This document shows, one piece after another, positions 45,147 through 53,535 of a DNA stretch of 64,000 nucleotides (the stretch's first letter is position 1; each line of letters starts with the position of its first letter). The translations under genes were made by a program, and so were the position numbers. Location of the stretch: assembly GCF_003254295.1 (NCBI RefSeq), contig NZ_QKZO01000007.1:173579-237578 (forward strand). Reading direction: 5' to 3'. The stretch is from Rhodobacter capsulatus (GTDB taxonomy: Bacteria > Pseudomonadota > Alphaproteobacteria > Rhodobacterales > Rhodobacteraceae). The notes beneath the pieces were generated by a model, which was not told where the DNA came from, did no database searches, and saw nothing but the letters and a program-made list of their open reading frames with translations.

Positions 45147-46313
45147 TCAGGCGGCGCGGCGAGCGGCCATTGCGGCGGCGAACCGCTCGAAAAGATAAAG
45201 GCTGTCTTGCGGCCCCGGGCTGGCTTCGGGGTGATATTGCACCGAGAAAACGGGGCGATTCTCGAGCGCGATGCCGCAGTTCGAGCCGTCGAACAGGCTG
45301 ACATGCGTTTCGGTCACGCCCTTGGGCAGGGTCTGGGCATCGACGGCAAAGCCGTGGTTCATCGAGGTGATCTCGACCTTCCCGGTGGTGAGATCCTTGA
45401 CCGGATGGTTGGCGCCGTGATGGCCGTGGTTCATCTTGATCGTCTTCGCGCCCAGCGCCAGCGCCAGCATCTGATGGCCAAGGCAGATCCCGAAGAGCGG
45501 CAGATCGGTCTTCAGCACGCCCTGGATCATCGGCACGGCATAGGTGCCGGTCGCGGCCGGATCCCCCGGGCCGTTCGAGAGGAACACGCCCTCGGGGTTC
45601 AGCGCCAGCACCTCTTCGGCGGTGGCGGTGGCGGGCAGAACGGTGACGTCGCAGCCCGCCGAGGCGAGGCAGCGCAGGATGTTGCGTTTCGCGCCATAAT
45701 CGATGGCGACGACCTTGAAGCCGGGGCCGGTGCGCCGAGTGTAGCCCTCGGGCCAGGCCCAGCGCTGTTCGTCCCAGGTGTAGCTTTGCGCGCAGGTGAC
45801 GTCCTTGGCCAGATCAAGGCCGACAAGCCCCTTCCAGTCGCGGGCCTTTTTCACCAGCGCTTCGATGTCGAAGACGCCGTCGGGATTGTGCGCGACCGCC
45901 ACATGCGGCGCGCCCTGTTGCCGGATCGCCCGGGTCAGGCGCCGGGTGTCGATGCCGCCGACGCCGATGCGGCCGCGCCGTTCCAGCCAGCCGACCAGAT
46001 TTTCCACCGCGCGCCAGTTCGAGGGCTCGGTCGGATCCCATTTCACCACCAGACCCGCGGCGACGGGATCGGCGGTCTCGTCATCCTCGGGGGTGACGCC
46101 GACATTGCCGATATGGGGGAAGGTGAAGGTGACGACCTGCCCGGCATAGGAGGGGTCGGTCATGATTTCCTGATAGCCGGTCATCGCGGTGTTGAAGACC
46201 AGCTCGGCGACGGTTTCGCCGGTGGCGCCGAAGCCGCGGCCGTAGAAGAGCTGTCCGTCTGCGGTGGCGATGAGCGCGGTGGGTTTTTCCGACGACTGGG
46301 GGCTCATGGGCAT
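45147..46313 (-). CDS. carA: Carbamoyl-phosphate synthase small subunit CarA (388 aa)
   Basis: CarA hydrolyses glutamine to feed ammonia to CarB for arginine and pyrimidine synthesis. The N-terminal domain has GETVAELVFNTAMTGYQEIMTDPSYAGQ, and the C-terminal class I amidotransferase has the catalytic cysteine in PLFGICLGHQMLAL with the His-Glu pair in YHPEASPGP. Length is standard. The ATG at 46313 follows GGAGAG; carB is not in the window. Confidence 0.97.
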   Translation of the reverse strand: MPMSPQSSEKPTALIATADGQLFYGRGFGATGETVAELVFNTAMTGYQEIMTDPSYAGQVVTFTFPHIGNVGVTPEDDETADPVAAGLVVKWDPTEPSNWRAVENLVGWLERRGRIGVGGIDTRRLTRAIRQQGAPHVAVAHNPDGVFDIEALVKKARDWKGLVGLDLAKDVTCAQSYTWDEQRWAWPEGYTRRTGPGFKVVAIDYGAKRNILRCLASAGCDVTVLPATATAEEVLALNPEGVFLSNGPGDPAATGTYAVPMIQGVLKTDLPLFGICLGHQMLALALGAKTIKMNHGHHGANHPVKDLTTGKVEITSMNHGFAVDAQTLPKGVTETHVSLFDGSNCGIALENRPVFSVQYHPEASPGPQDSLYLFERFAAAMAARRAA

Positions 46314-46431
46314 GGCGCGACTCTCCGGGGCAAAATTCGGCCGAACCTACGGGGAGGGGCGGAATTGGTCAAGGCCTGCGCGGTGGAATAAGATTGTGAT
46401 TAAAATCAAGCGCTTGGCGGGCTTCTGGCCG

Positions 46432-46497
46432 GGAAGGGGGGCGCTGCCCCCCGTCCTTCGGACGCCCCCCGGGATATTTGCGCCAAGGTGAAAGGGC
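46432..46497. repeat. Intergenic repeat copy between carA and the VOC gene
   Basis: One copy in minus orientation (46465-46493; CTTTCACCTTGG, CAAATATCCC) lies next to a G/C hairpin GGGGGGCGCTGCCCCCC. It is 13 bases from the end of the VOC gene, so it may act as its terminator. Confidence 0.65.
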
Positions 46498-46505
46498 GGC
46501 CGGGC

Positions 46506-46889
46506 CTAGGCCGTGACCGGGGTGCAAAGCTCGACCAGCGTGCCTTCGGGGCTGCGGACATAGGCCGTGGTCTGGCCCCAGTCCATCCGCTCGACGCCCT
46601 GCACGAGGCTGGCGCCCGCGGCCAGCGCCCGCGCAAGGGCGGCGGCGACGTCGTCGGTTTCGAAGGCAAGTTCGAAAGAGGGCAGGGCGGGGGGCGTGGT
46701 GGCGACCTGTTTGCCGATCTCTGCCATCAGTGAAACCGCGGTGAAACAGAGCTTCGTTGTCCCGGTGACCATTTCGCCGAAGGTGCCGCTTTCGTGCAGG
46801 AAGCCGCGCTCGAGCCCGAAGGCTTCGGCATAGAACGCCATCGTGGCGGCGACATCGGGGACATAAAGGATGACATAGCGCAGCTGCAT
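46506..46889 (-). CDS. VOC-family (glyoxalase/dioxygenase fold) protein (127 aa)
   Basis: Two beta-alpha-beta-beta-beta units are recognisable: LRYVILYVPDVAATMAFYAEAFGLERGF at the start and SFELAFETDDVAAALARALAAGASLV in the second half, ending GTLVELCTPV, where the Glu could bind metal. VOC proteins include lactoylglutathione lyases and resistance proteins; the substrate cannot be told. GGAGGA stands before the ATG. It is likely monocistronic, following cycA in the minus direction. Confidence 0.85.
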   Translation of the reverse strand: MQLRYVILYVPDVAATMAFYAEAFGLERGFLHESGTFGEMVTGTTKLCFTAVSLMAEIGKQVATTPPALPSFELAFETDDVAAALARALAAGASLVQGVERMDWGQTTAYVRSPEGTLVELCTPVTA

Positions 46890-46940
46890 CGGGATCCTCC
46901 GGTTGATCGGTGCAGGCTACACCCCTTAGCCGCCTTGGCA

Positions 46941-46974
46941 AAGGAAAAGGCCCGGTCGGGGTGCCGACCGGGCC
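46941..46974 (-). terminator. Rho-independent terminator of cycA
   Basis: A perfect 11-base-pair stem (GGCCCGGTCGG and CCGACCGGGCC, loop of four) is followed on the minus strand by TTTTCCTTT. It lies just after the cycA stop. Confidence 0.88.
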
Positions 46975-46996
46975 CGGGTCCGCAGCTGCGGAAGGC

Positions 46997-47410
46997 TTAT
47001 TTCACCACCGAGGCCAGATAGGCCGCGACGTCTTCGCCGCCCTTGGCGAGTTTGAACGCCATGCCCGACTTGGCTTTCTTGTCGTCGGTCTTTTCCTTCA
47101 GGAAGGCGCCCGGGTCTTTGACATAGGTCGCGATGTCCTCTTCGGTCCAGGCGAAGCCCGAGGCGCCGAGCGCGACGATCGAGTCCTTGTATTTGAACTC
47201 CGGGTAGGTGCCGGCGGTGCGGCCGACGACGCCGTAGAGGTTCGGGCCGGTCTTCGCGCCTTTCACGATCTCGGTCCCGTCGGGGGCGATGATCGAGTGG
47301 CAGGTCTTGCACTTGTTGAATTCTTTCTCGCCCTTCGCGGCGTCGCCCGCGAAAGCGGGGGCGGCGAGCACGAGCGCGGCGAGCGTGGCGGCAGTGAGGC
47401 TGATCTTCAT
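46997..47410 (-). CDS. cycA: Cytochrome c2 (137 aa precursor)
   Basis: A 21-residue signal peptide (MKISLTAATLAALVLAAPAFA) precedes a mature protein of 116 residues. The mature protein has the haem motif CKTCH (mature C13, C16, H17) and the methionine ligand in SGMAFKLAKGG. It agrees closely with R. capsulatus cytochrome c2 as I remember it. It is the periplasmic carrier between the bc1 complex and the reaction centre or oxidase. The ATG at 47410 begins the signal peptide; an upstream ATG is out of place. It has its own terminator. Confidence 0.96.
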   Translation of the reverse strand: MKISLTAATLAALVLAAPAFAGDAAKGEKEFNKCKTCHSIIAPDGTEIVKGAKTGPNLYGVVGRTAGTYPEFKYKDSIVALGASGFAWTEEDIATYVKDPGAFLKEKTDDKKAKSGMAFKLAKGGEDVAAYLASVVK

Positions 47411-47614
47411 CGCTGTATCCTTGGTCTGTTTGCTTGCCCGGTCTCGAGCCGGGGCCAAGGGGCAGATTCCTTACCCGGTTCACGCTTTACCACAAGGCAA
47501 AAGGTCGCGCATATCCCTTTGTTTCAATTCCATGACCCGCAGGGCAAGAATCCGGACGCAAAGTGAATGCCAGATGAAATGCGGCCCTTGCGGCGGTCCG
47601 GGGCGGGGGCGGGG

Positions 47615-48277
47615 TCAGCCGCCGCAGCGGGGCGCGAAATCGGTTTCGAACCGCGCCCGCAGCGCCAGATCCAGATCGGCCATCGTCACCGGAAGCCCCA
47701 GATCGACGAGCGAGGTCACGCCATGCTCGCGGATGCCGCAGGGCACGATGCCGGAAAAATGGCTCAGATCCGGATCGACATTGATCGAGAGGCCGTGAAA
47801 GCTGATCCAGCGGCGCAGCTTCACCCCGATCGCGGCGATCTTGTCCTCGCGCAGCGTGCCATCGGGCATCGGCGGTTTTTCCGGGCGCGCGACCCAGACG
47901 CCGACGCGGCCGTCGCGGATCTCGCCCTTGACGTTGAATTCGGCCAGCGCGCCGATCACCCAATGTTCGAGCGCCTGCACGAAGCAGCGCACGTCGCGGC
48001 CTCGCCTGTTCAGATCGAGCATGACATAGACGACGCGCTGCCCGGGGCCGTGATAGGTGTATTGGCCGCCGCGTCCGGCCGCAAAGACCGGAAAGCGGTC
48101 CGGGTCGGTCAGGTCGGCGGCCCGCGCCGAGGTGCCCGCGGTGTAAAGGGCGGGATGTTCGAGCAGCCAGATCGCCTCGGGGGCGGTGCCCGCGGCGATC
48201 GCCGCCACCCGCGCCTCCATGAAGGCCAGCGCCTCGGGGTAGGGCACAGGACGGTCCGAGGTGATCCATTCAGGCAT
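47615..48277 (-). CDS. lipB: Octanoyltransferase LipB (220 aa)
   Basis: LipB moves octanoyl from acyl carrier protein to lipoyl domains. The family blocks are [20 protein letters not shown], the conserved lysine in [24 protein letters not shown], and the catalytic cysteine in [14 protein letters not shown]. The ATG at 48277 with CAGGAGAG upstream gives the usual length; a longer upstream frame runs through a tandem repeat and is rejected. Confidence 0.94.
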   Translation of the reverse strand: MPEWITSDRPVPYPEALAFMEARVAAIAAGTAPEAIWLLEHPALYTAGTSARAADLTDPDRFPVFAAGRGGQYTYHGPGQRVVYVMLDLNRRGRDVRCFVQALEHWVIGALAEFNVKGEIRDGRVGVWVARPEKPPMPDGTLREDKIAAIGVKLRRWISFHGLSINVDPDLSHFSGIVPCGIREHGVTSLVDLGLPVTMADLDLALRARFETDFAPRCGG

Positions 48278-48328
48278 GCGCAACTCTCCTGCCTTGGGGG
48301 TAAAACAATCGCGCCCGCGGCTCAAGCC

Positions 48329-48390
48329 GGATTCGGGCCGGATTCGGGCCGGTTGCGGGGCGGTTGCGGGGCGGGGTGGTTGCGGGGCGG
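48329..48390. repeat. Tandem 11-bp repeats upstream of lipB
   Basis: GGATTCGGGCC occurs twice head to tail, followed by GGTTGCGGGGC twice, then five bases, then GGTTGCGGGGC a third time. The repeats are exact within each type and share the 11-bp period, one turn of the helix. They lie between lipB and tRNA-Leu. Confidence 0.85.
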
Positions 48391-48489
48391 TCTGGCCGAC
48401 GTCGCGCGGAAGATTTTTCGAAACCCGCAAATTGGGGCTTTTCATTCGCCGCAGGCTCGGCTAAATCGCCCCTCACCAAGCCAGAACAT

Positions 48490-48576
48490 GCGGTTGTGGC
48501 GGAATTGGTAGACGCGCAGCGTTGAGGTCGCTGTGGGGTAACTCCCGTGAAAGTTCGAGTCTTTTCAACCGCACCA
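48490..48576 (+). tRNA. tRNA-Leu, anticodon GAG
   Basis: The 87-base sequence begins GCGGTTG and ends CAACCGC-ACCA with CCA encoded. It has a D-arm with GGTAGAC, the anticodon loop GTTGAGGT with GAG, a long variable arm (TGGGGTAACTCCC) as expected for leucine, and a T-loop TTCGAGT. It reads codon CUC. Confidence 0.95.
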
Positions 48577-48592
48577 CTGGCCGGATGGCCGC

Positions 48593-48617
48593 AAGCCCGG
48601 GGCACACCCCCGGGCTT
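48593..48617 (+). terminator. Terminator of tRNA-Leu
   Basis: A 10-base-pair stem (AAGCCCGGGG and CCCCGGGCTT, loop CACAC) is followed by CGTCATTTTC. It is 17 bases after the tRNA. Confidence 0.75.
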
Positions 48618-48768
48618 CGTCATTTTCGGCCCCCGGATTTCCTGCCCCCGGGCATCGGCCTGATAACAGGGTGATTTTCCCGTCAGCGTTAAGCCTGCAT
48701 TGAGGAAATTGCGGCACTCTCGCGCGGATGCCCGGCGGCGACGTCGGGGCGGGTGAGGCGCATGGAAG

Positions 48769-51072
48769 ATGACGATCTGGACTGTTCAGGGATTGTATGG
48801 AGCCCAGTTCCAGGTCGAGGGCGGAGGCTCGACGCTCTGGCCGGGGGCGCAGTTCAAGGTCGATCCCGCTTGGGATTATTCGACCTCGCGGCGGACGTTC
48901 GTCTTTGCCGATGACGATACGTCCCTGTCCGGCGACAGCAATTTCATGGCTGACGAGTACGGCAACGATTCGACCCAGTCCGTCGCGGTCTATGACGCCA
49001 GCGGCGCGCTGCTGTATTCCGGGCGTGTCTATGTCGAATGGTCTTCGACCTTCACCGACCCCTCGGGCGCGGTGGTGCACATGTTCACCCTGGAGATCGG
49101 CGGCACGATCATCGGCGAGGTGACGACAAGCCCGTTGACGCCGGGCGTGACCTATCACGTCTCGGGCGTCAACGACGGGATGAGCGGCGCCGATGTCTCG
49201 AGCGGGCCGCTTTACAGCGCGCTGGCCTCGATGACCTTCGATCCCGATCTGGTCAACGTGATCCAGGGCGGCGCCTACAATGACAGCATCGCCGCCGGGG
49301 CGGGCAATGACACGATCGCCACCGAGGGCGGGGCCGACACGATCGATGGCGGCGCGGGCAATGATTCGATCACCTTCGGCACCGGCGGCGACTGCGTGCA
49401 CGGCGGCCTTGGCGACGATTACATCGACGATTACGTCGGCACGACCGGATATGTCTGGAATGACACGCTGTTCGGCGATGCGGGCAATGACACGATCTGG
49501 GCCGGATCGGGCAACGATCTGGTGGATGGCGGCGCCGACAACGACTCGATCCTGGGCGAGGACGGAAATGACACGCTGCTCGGCGGCACGGGCGCCGACA
49601 CGATCCAGGGTTGCGCCGGCGACGACAGCCTCGACGGCGGCGCGGGTGTCGACATGCTGCTTGGCGGGACCGGTCAGGACACGCTGCATGGCGGCGACGG
49701 CGCCGATCTGCTGGCGGGCAACGGCGGCAACGATCTGATCTATGGCGAGGCCGATGCCGACCGGATCTATTTCGAAACCGACTGGGGCCGCGACACCGTC
49801 TTCGGCGGCGCCACCACCACCGCGGGCGGGGTGGATTACGACGTGCTCGACTTCAGTTATGACACGCTGGGCGGAGTGCTGGTCACCTTCACCGGCTCCG
49901 AGGACGGCACGGCCACCCAGGGCGCGAATTCCGTCAGCTTCGACAATATCGAGGGGATTTACGGCAGCAACCTGGCCGACACGGTGAATGCGGCCGCCGA
50001 CGCCTCGGGGCTGACGATCGACGGGGCGGGGGGCGATGACAGCCTGATCGGCGGTTCCGGCGCGGATGTGCTTTCGGGCGGGTCAGGGGACGACACGCTG
50101 TCGGGCGGGGCGGGCGCCGACACGATCGTGATGGCGGATGGCGCGGGCAACGATTTCATCACCGATTTCAACCTTTCGCTGAACGGGGGCCTGACCGCCG
50201 ACCAGCTCGATGTCACAGAGCTGCACGACGGGTCGGACAGCCCGGTCACGGTCCGGGATGTGACGGTCACCGATGACGGGCTGGGCAATGCGCGGCTGAC
50301 CTTCCCCGACGGCACCTCGGTCACCCTTGTGGGGATCGCGCCCGCCACGGTGCAGGCGCCCGGGATGCTGCATGCGATGGGCGTGCCCTGTCTGGTCGCG
50401 GGCAGTCGCGTCGCCACGCCGCGCGGCCCGGTGCCGGTCGAGGCGCTGCGCCCGGGCGATCTGGTCACGGTGCGCGACGGCCCGCCGCTGCCGGTGCTCT
50501 GGATCGGCACGCGCCGGGTCGGCGCGGCGCAGCTGGCTGCCGATCCGCAGCTGCGCCCGGTCGAGATCGGGGCCGGGCGGCTTGGCAATGCCGCGCCGGT
50601 GCGGCTTTCGGCGCTGCACGGCATCGCGGTGCCGGGCGGGTTTCTGGCGCGGGCGGGGCATCTGGCGGCGACGGGCTGGGGCGGCGCGCGGGTGCGCCTC
50701 GGCCGGTCGCGCGCCAGGGGCGGGGTGCTATATCTGCATCTGCTGCTGCCCCGGCATGCGCTGCTCTCGGTCGAGGGGCTCTGGGTCGAGAGTTTCTGGC
50801 CTGGCCCGATCGGAATCGCCGCCCTGGATCTGGCGGCGAAAGCGACGCTGATTCGGGCGCTTCCGGCCCTGGCCGGGGTGGTCTGGGCCGGAGAACCTGT
50901 CCAAAAGGCCTATGGCCCCCCCGCGGGCAAGTTTTTGCGGCGCTGCCAAATTGATCGGGCGCTCTGTGCGAACTGGTCGCACATCAGTCGCGATTTGACG
51001 CATTCTGACGGTTTTGTGACCGAAGCGGCGGCGACGCGCACGGCTTTCACGGGAAAGGGAAATCGCGGTTGA
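48769..51072 (+). CDS. RTX-repeat (hemolysin-type calcium-binding) protein with C-terminal Hint domain (767 aa)
   Basis: The first 160 residues are a unique N-terminal domain. Residues 160-480 carry many calcium-binding nonapeptides (GGAGNDSI, GDAGNDTI, GEDGNDTLLGG, GGSGDDTLSGG). From about residue 540 a Hint (hedgehog/intein) domain begins at the cysteine of GVPCLVAGSRVATPRGPVPVEALRPGDLVTV and ends near YLHLLLPRHALLSVEGLWVESFWPGP. Secretion by a type I system is likely, since no signal peptide is seen. The Hint part may cleave or process the protein. A weak GGAAG precedes the start. No secretion genes are nearby. Confidence 0.85.
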   Translation: MTIWTVQGLYGAQFQVEGGGSTLWPGAQFKVDPAWDYSTSRRTFVFADDDTSLSGDSNFMADEYGNDSTQSVAVYDASGALLYSGRVYVEWSSTFTDPSGAVVHMFTLEIGGTIIGEVTTSPLTPGVTYHVSGVNDGMSGADVSSGPLYSALASMTFDPDLVNVIQGGAYNDSIAAGAGNDTIATEGGADTIDGGAGNDSITFGTGGDCVHGGLGDDYIDDYVGTTGYVWNDTLFGDAGNDTIWAGSGNDLVDGGADNDSILGEDGNDTLLGGTGADTIQGCAGDDSLDGGAGVDMLLGGTGQDTLHGGDGADLLAGNGGNDLIYGEADADRIYFETDWGRDTVFGGATTTAGGVDYDVLDFSYDTLGGVLVTFTGSEDGTATQGANSVSFDNIEGIYGSNLADTVNAAADASGLTIDGAGGDDSLIGGSGADVLSGGSGDDTLSGGAGADTIVMADGAGNDFITDFNLSLNGGLTADQLDVTELHDGSDSPVTVRDVTVTDDGLGNARLTFPDGTSVTLVGIAPATVQAPGMLHAMGVPCLVAGSRVATPRGPVPVEALRPGDLVTVRDGPPLPVLWIGTRRVGAAQLAADPQLRPVEIGAGRLGNAAPVRLSALHGIAVPGGFLARAGHLAATGWGGARVRLGRSRARGGVLYLHLLLPRHALLSVEGLWVESFWPGPIGIAALDLAAKATLIRALPALAGVVWAGEPVQKAYGPPAGKFLRRCQIDRALCANWSHISRDLTHSDGFVTEAAATRTAFTGKGNRG

Positions 51073-51144
51073 AATCCGGGGGCGGCGCTGTTTTAGTCAA
51101 CCCCACGGGAGCTAACGAATCAGAAAAACCACGGGGAGCCCGCA

Positions 51145-52248
51145 TTGACTGCGACAACGACCGACGAAGGATTCGTCGTCTTCGACCATGTGCAGAAAAG
51201 CTATGACGGCGAGACGCTTGTCGTCAAAGACCTGAACCTGTCGATTGCGAAGGGCGAATTTCTGACCATGCTCGGGCCTTCGGGCTCCGGCAAGACCACC
51301 TGCCTGATGATGCTTGCGGGCTTCGAGACGGCGACGAACGGGCGCATCCTGCTCGATGGCACGAACATCAACGAATTGCCGCCGCACAAGCGCGGCATCG
51401 GGATGGTGTTCCAGAACTATGCGCTGTTCCCGCACATGACGGTGGCGGAAAACCTGTCCTTTCTGCTGGAAGTGCGGGGCATGGGCAAGGCCGAGCGCGA
51501 GGCCAAGGTGATGCGCGCGCTTGACATGGTGCAGATGGGCAAGTTCGCCCACCGCCGTCCGGCGCAGATGTCGGGCGGGCAGCAGCAGCGCGTGGCGCTG
51601 GCCCGCGCGCTGGTGTTCGATCCGGCGCTGGTGCTGATGGACGAGCCGCTGGGCGCGCTCGACAAGCAGCTGCGCGAACACATGCAGTTCGAAATCAAGC
51701 ACTTGCATGACAGCCTGGGCCTGACCGTCGTTTACGTGACGCATGATCAGGGCGAGGCGCTGACGATGTCGGACCGCGTCGCGGTGTTCAACGATGGCCG
51801 GATCCAGCAGCTCGCCCCGCCGGATGAACTTTACGAACGGCCGAAGAACAGCTTCGTCGCGGGCTTCATCGGCGAGAACAACAAGCTGCCCGGCACCGTC
51901 GAGGAGCTGGACGGCGAGAAATGCCTGGTGCGGCTGGCCACCGGCGAGATCATCGACGCGACGCCGGTCAACATCCGCCACAAGGGACAGCAGACCCTGG
52001 TCTCGATCCGCCCCGAACGGGTGGAATTCAAGCCCGAGATGATGCCGCCGGGCGCCCATATGATCGGTGCCGAAGTGCTGGAAGTGATCTACATGGGCGA
52101 CATCTTCCGCACCCGGATGAAGGTTGCGGGCAGCACGGATTTCGTGATGAAATCGCGCAACACGATCGGCCAGACCAAGCTGCATCCCGGTCAGCATGTG
52201 AAGATCGGCTGGCATCCGGCCGATGCGCGCGCGCTGGAACCGATGTAG
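51145..52248 (+). CDS. potA: Polyamine-type ABC transporter ATPase (367 aa)
   Basis: An ABC ATPase with Walker A GPSGSGKTT, signature MSGGQQQRVALARAL and Walker B LVLMDEPLGALDKQLRE, plus a C-terminal TOBE domain (QQTLVSIRPERVEFKPEM). This is the PotA/CysA-like layout of spermidine/putrescine importers. The start is a TTG at 51145 with GGGGAG upstream. The operon continues with a binding protein and two permeases; substrate specificity is not proven. Confidence 0.88.
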   Translation: MTATTTDEGFVVFDHVQKSYDGETLVVKDLNLSIAKGEFLTMLGPSGSGKTTCLMMLAGFETATNGRILLDGTNINELPPHKRGIGMVFQNYALFPHMTVAENLSFLLEVRGMGKAEREAKVMRALDMVQMGKFAHRRPAQMSGGQQQRVALARALVFDPALVLMDEPLGALDKQLREHMQFEIKHLHDSLGLTVVYVTHDQGEALTMSDRVAVFNDGRIQQLAPPDELYERPKNSFVAGFIGENNKLPGTVEELDGEKCLVRLATGEIIDATPVNIRHKGQQTLVSIRPERVEFKPEMMPPGAHMIGAEVLEVIYMGDIFRTRMKVAGSTDFVMKSRNTIGQTKLHPGQHVKIGWHPADARALEPM

Positions 52249-52360
52249 GATCGGAACCGAGGGACGACATCCGATGCGGCGAGCCCGCCGCATCACCGCA
52301 AAGCGGGGGAACATCCGCAGGCGGAACCACCAACAGAGCAACCAACAAGGGAGTAACCTC

Positions 52361-53434
52361 ATGAAGAAACTTCTGATCGTCACCACCGCGCTGGCCGGCG
52401 TTTCCGCCGCCGCGCAAGCGGCAGAACTCAATGTCGTGTCCTGGGGCGGGTCCTATACGGTCAGCCAGGTCGAGGCCTATCACAAGCCCTTCACCGCGAT
52501 GACCGGCGTCAAGATCAACTCGATCGACGCCGACAACCCGGCGACGCCGCTCAAGGCGCAGGCCGAGGCGGGCAACGTCACCATCGATCTGGCCGATGTC
52601 GAACTGTCGGACGCGATCAAGATGTGCGACGAGGGCCTGCTCGAGCCGATCGACCCGGCGATGCTGCCCGCCGCCCCCGATGGCACTCCCGCGACCGAAG
52701 ATTTCGTGCCGGGCGCGATCCAGGATTGCGCCGTGGCCAGCATCGTCTGGGCGACCGTCATCGCCTATGACAAGACCAAGGTCGGCGATGTCATGCCGAC
52801 GACGGTGGCGGATTTCTTCGACACCGCGAAATATCCGGGCAAGCGCGGCATGCTGAAGGCCGCCAAGCGCACGATGGAACTGGCGCTTTACGCCGATGGC
52901 GTCGCCCCCGACCAGATCTATGAAGTGCTGGGCACTGACGAGGGCGTGAAACGCGCTCTGGCGAAGCTCGACACGATCAAGAAGGACATCGTCTGGTGGG
53001 AAGCCGGGGCGCAGCCGCCGCAACTTCTGGCCGATGGCGAAGTGGTGATGACGAACGGCTACAACGGCCGCTTCTTCGCCGCCGAAGTCGCCGAGGGCAA
53101 GCCCTTCGGCACGGTCTGGGACGGCTCCTACATGGATTACGACCTCTGGGTGATCCCGAAGGGCGCGCCGAACATGGAAGATGCGAAGAAATTCCTCGCC
53201 TTCTCGACCGACACCCAGCGTCTGGCCGATCAGGCGAAATGGATCTCCTACGGTCCGGCGCGGAAATCCTCGAACGCGCTCGTCGGGCTTTACCAGGACG
53301 GCAAGACCGAGATGGCGCCCTACATGCCGACCAGCCCGGAAAACATGAAAGCGCCGATCTGGACCGACCCGACCTTCTGGGCCGACCACGACACCGAGCT
53401 GAACGAAAAGTTCAACGCCTGGCTGGCCGGCTGA
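52361..53434 (+). CDS. potD: Polyamine-type ABC transporter binding protein (357 aa)
   Basis: A signal peptide (LLIVTTALAGVSAAAQA) is followed by a PotD-like periplasmic domain beginning ELNVVSWGGSYTVSQVEAYHKPF and containing VVMTNGYNGRFFAAE. It captures the substrate (spermidine, putrescine or a related amine). The ATG at 52361 follows GGGAG. A hairpin lies after the gene. Confidence 0.88.
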   Translation: MKKLLIVTTALAGVSAAAQAAELNVVSWGGSYTVSQVEAYHKPFTAMTGVKINSIDADNPATPLKAQAEAGNVTIDLADVELSDAIKMCDEGLLEPIDPAMLPAAPDGTPATEDFVPGAIQDCAVASIVWATVIAYDKTKVGDVMPTTVADFFDTAKYPGKRGMLKAAKRTMELALYADGVAPDQIYEVLGTDEGVKRALAKLDTIKKDIVWWEAGAQPPQLLADGEVVMTNGYNGRFFAAEVAEGKPFGTVWDGSYMDYDLWVIPKGAPNMEDAKKFLAFSTDTQRLADQAKWISYGPARKSSNALVGLYQDGKTEMAPYMPTSPENMKAPIWTDPTFWADHDTELNEKFNAWLAG

Positions 53435-53453
53435 TCGCCTGATCCGAGTGTTT

Positions 53454-53477
53454 CAGGACGGGGGCAACCCCGTCCTG
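53454..53477 (+). promoter_or_regulatory. Hairpin between the binding-protein and permease genes
   Basis: A perfect 10-base-pair stem (CAGGACGGGG and CCCCGTCCTG) has a GCAA tetraloop. It could stabilise the binding-protein message or partly terminate transcription, giving more binding protein than permease. Confidence 0.6.
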
Positions 53478-53535
53478 TCCTGCCGCCGACCGCAGCCCGC
53501 TGCGGCGGGGCATCGTTGCATGACCGGGGAACCGA

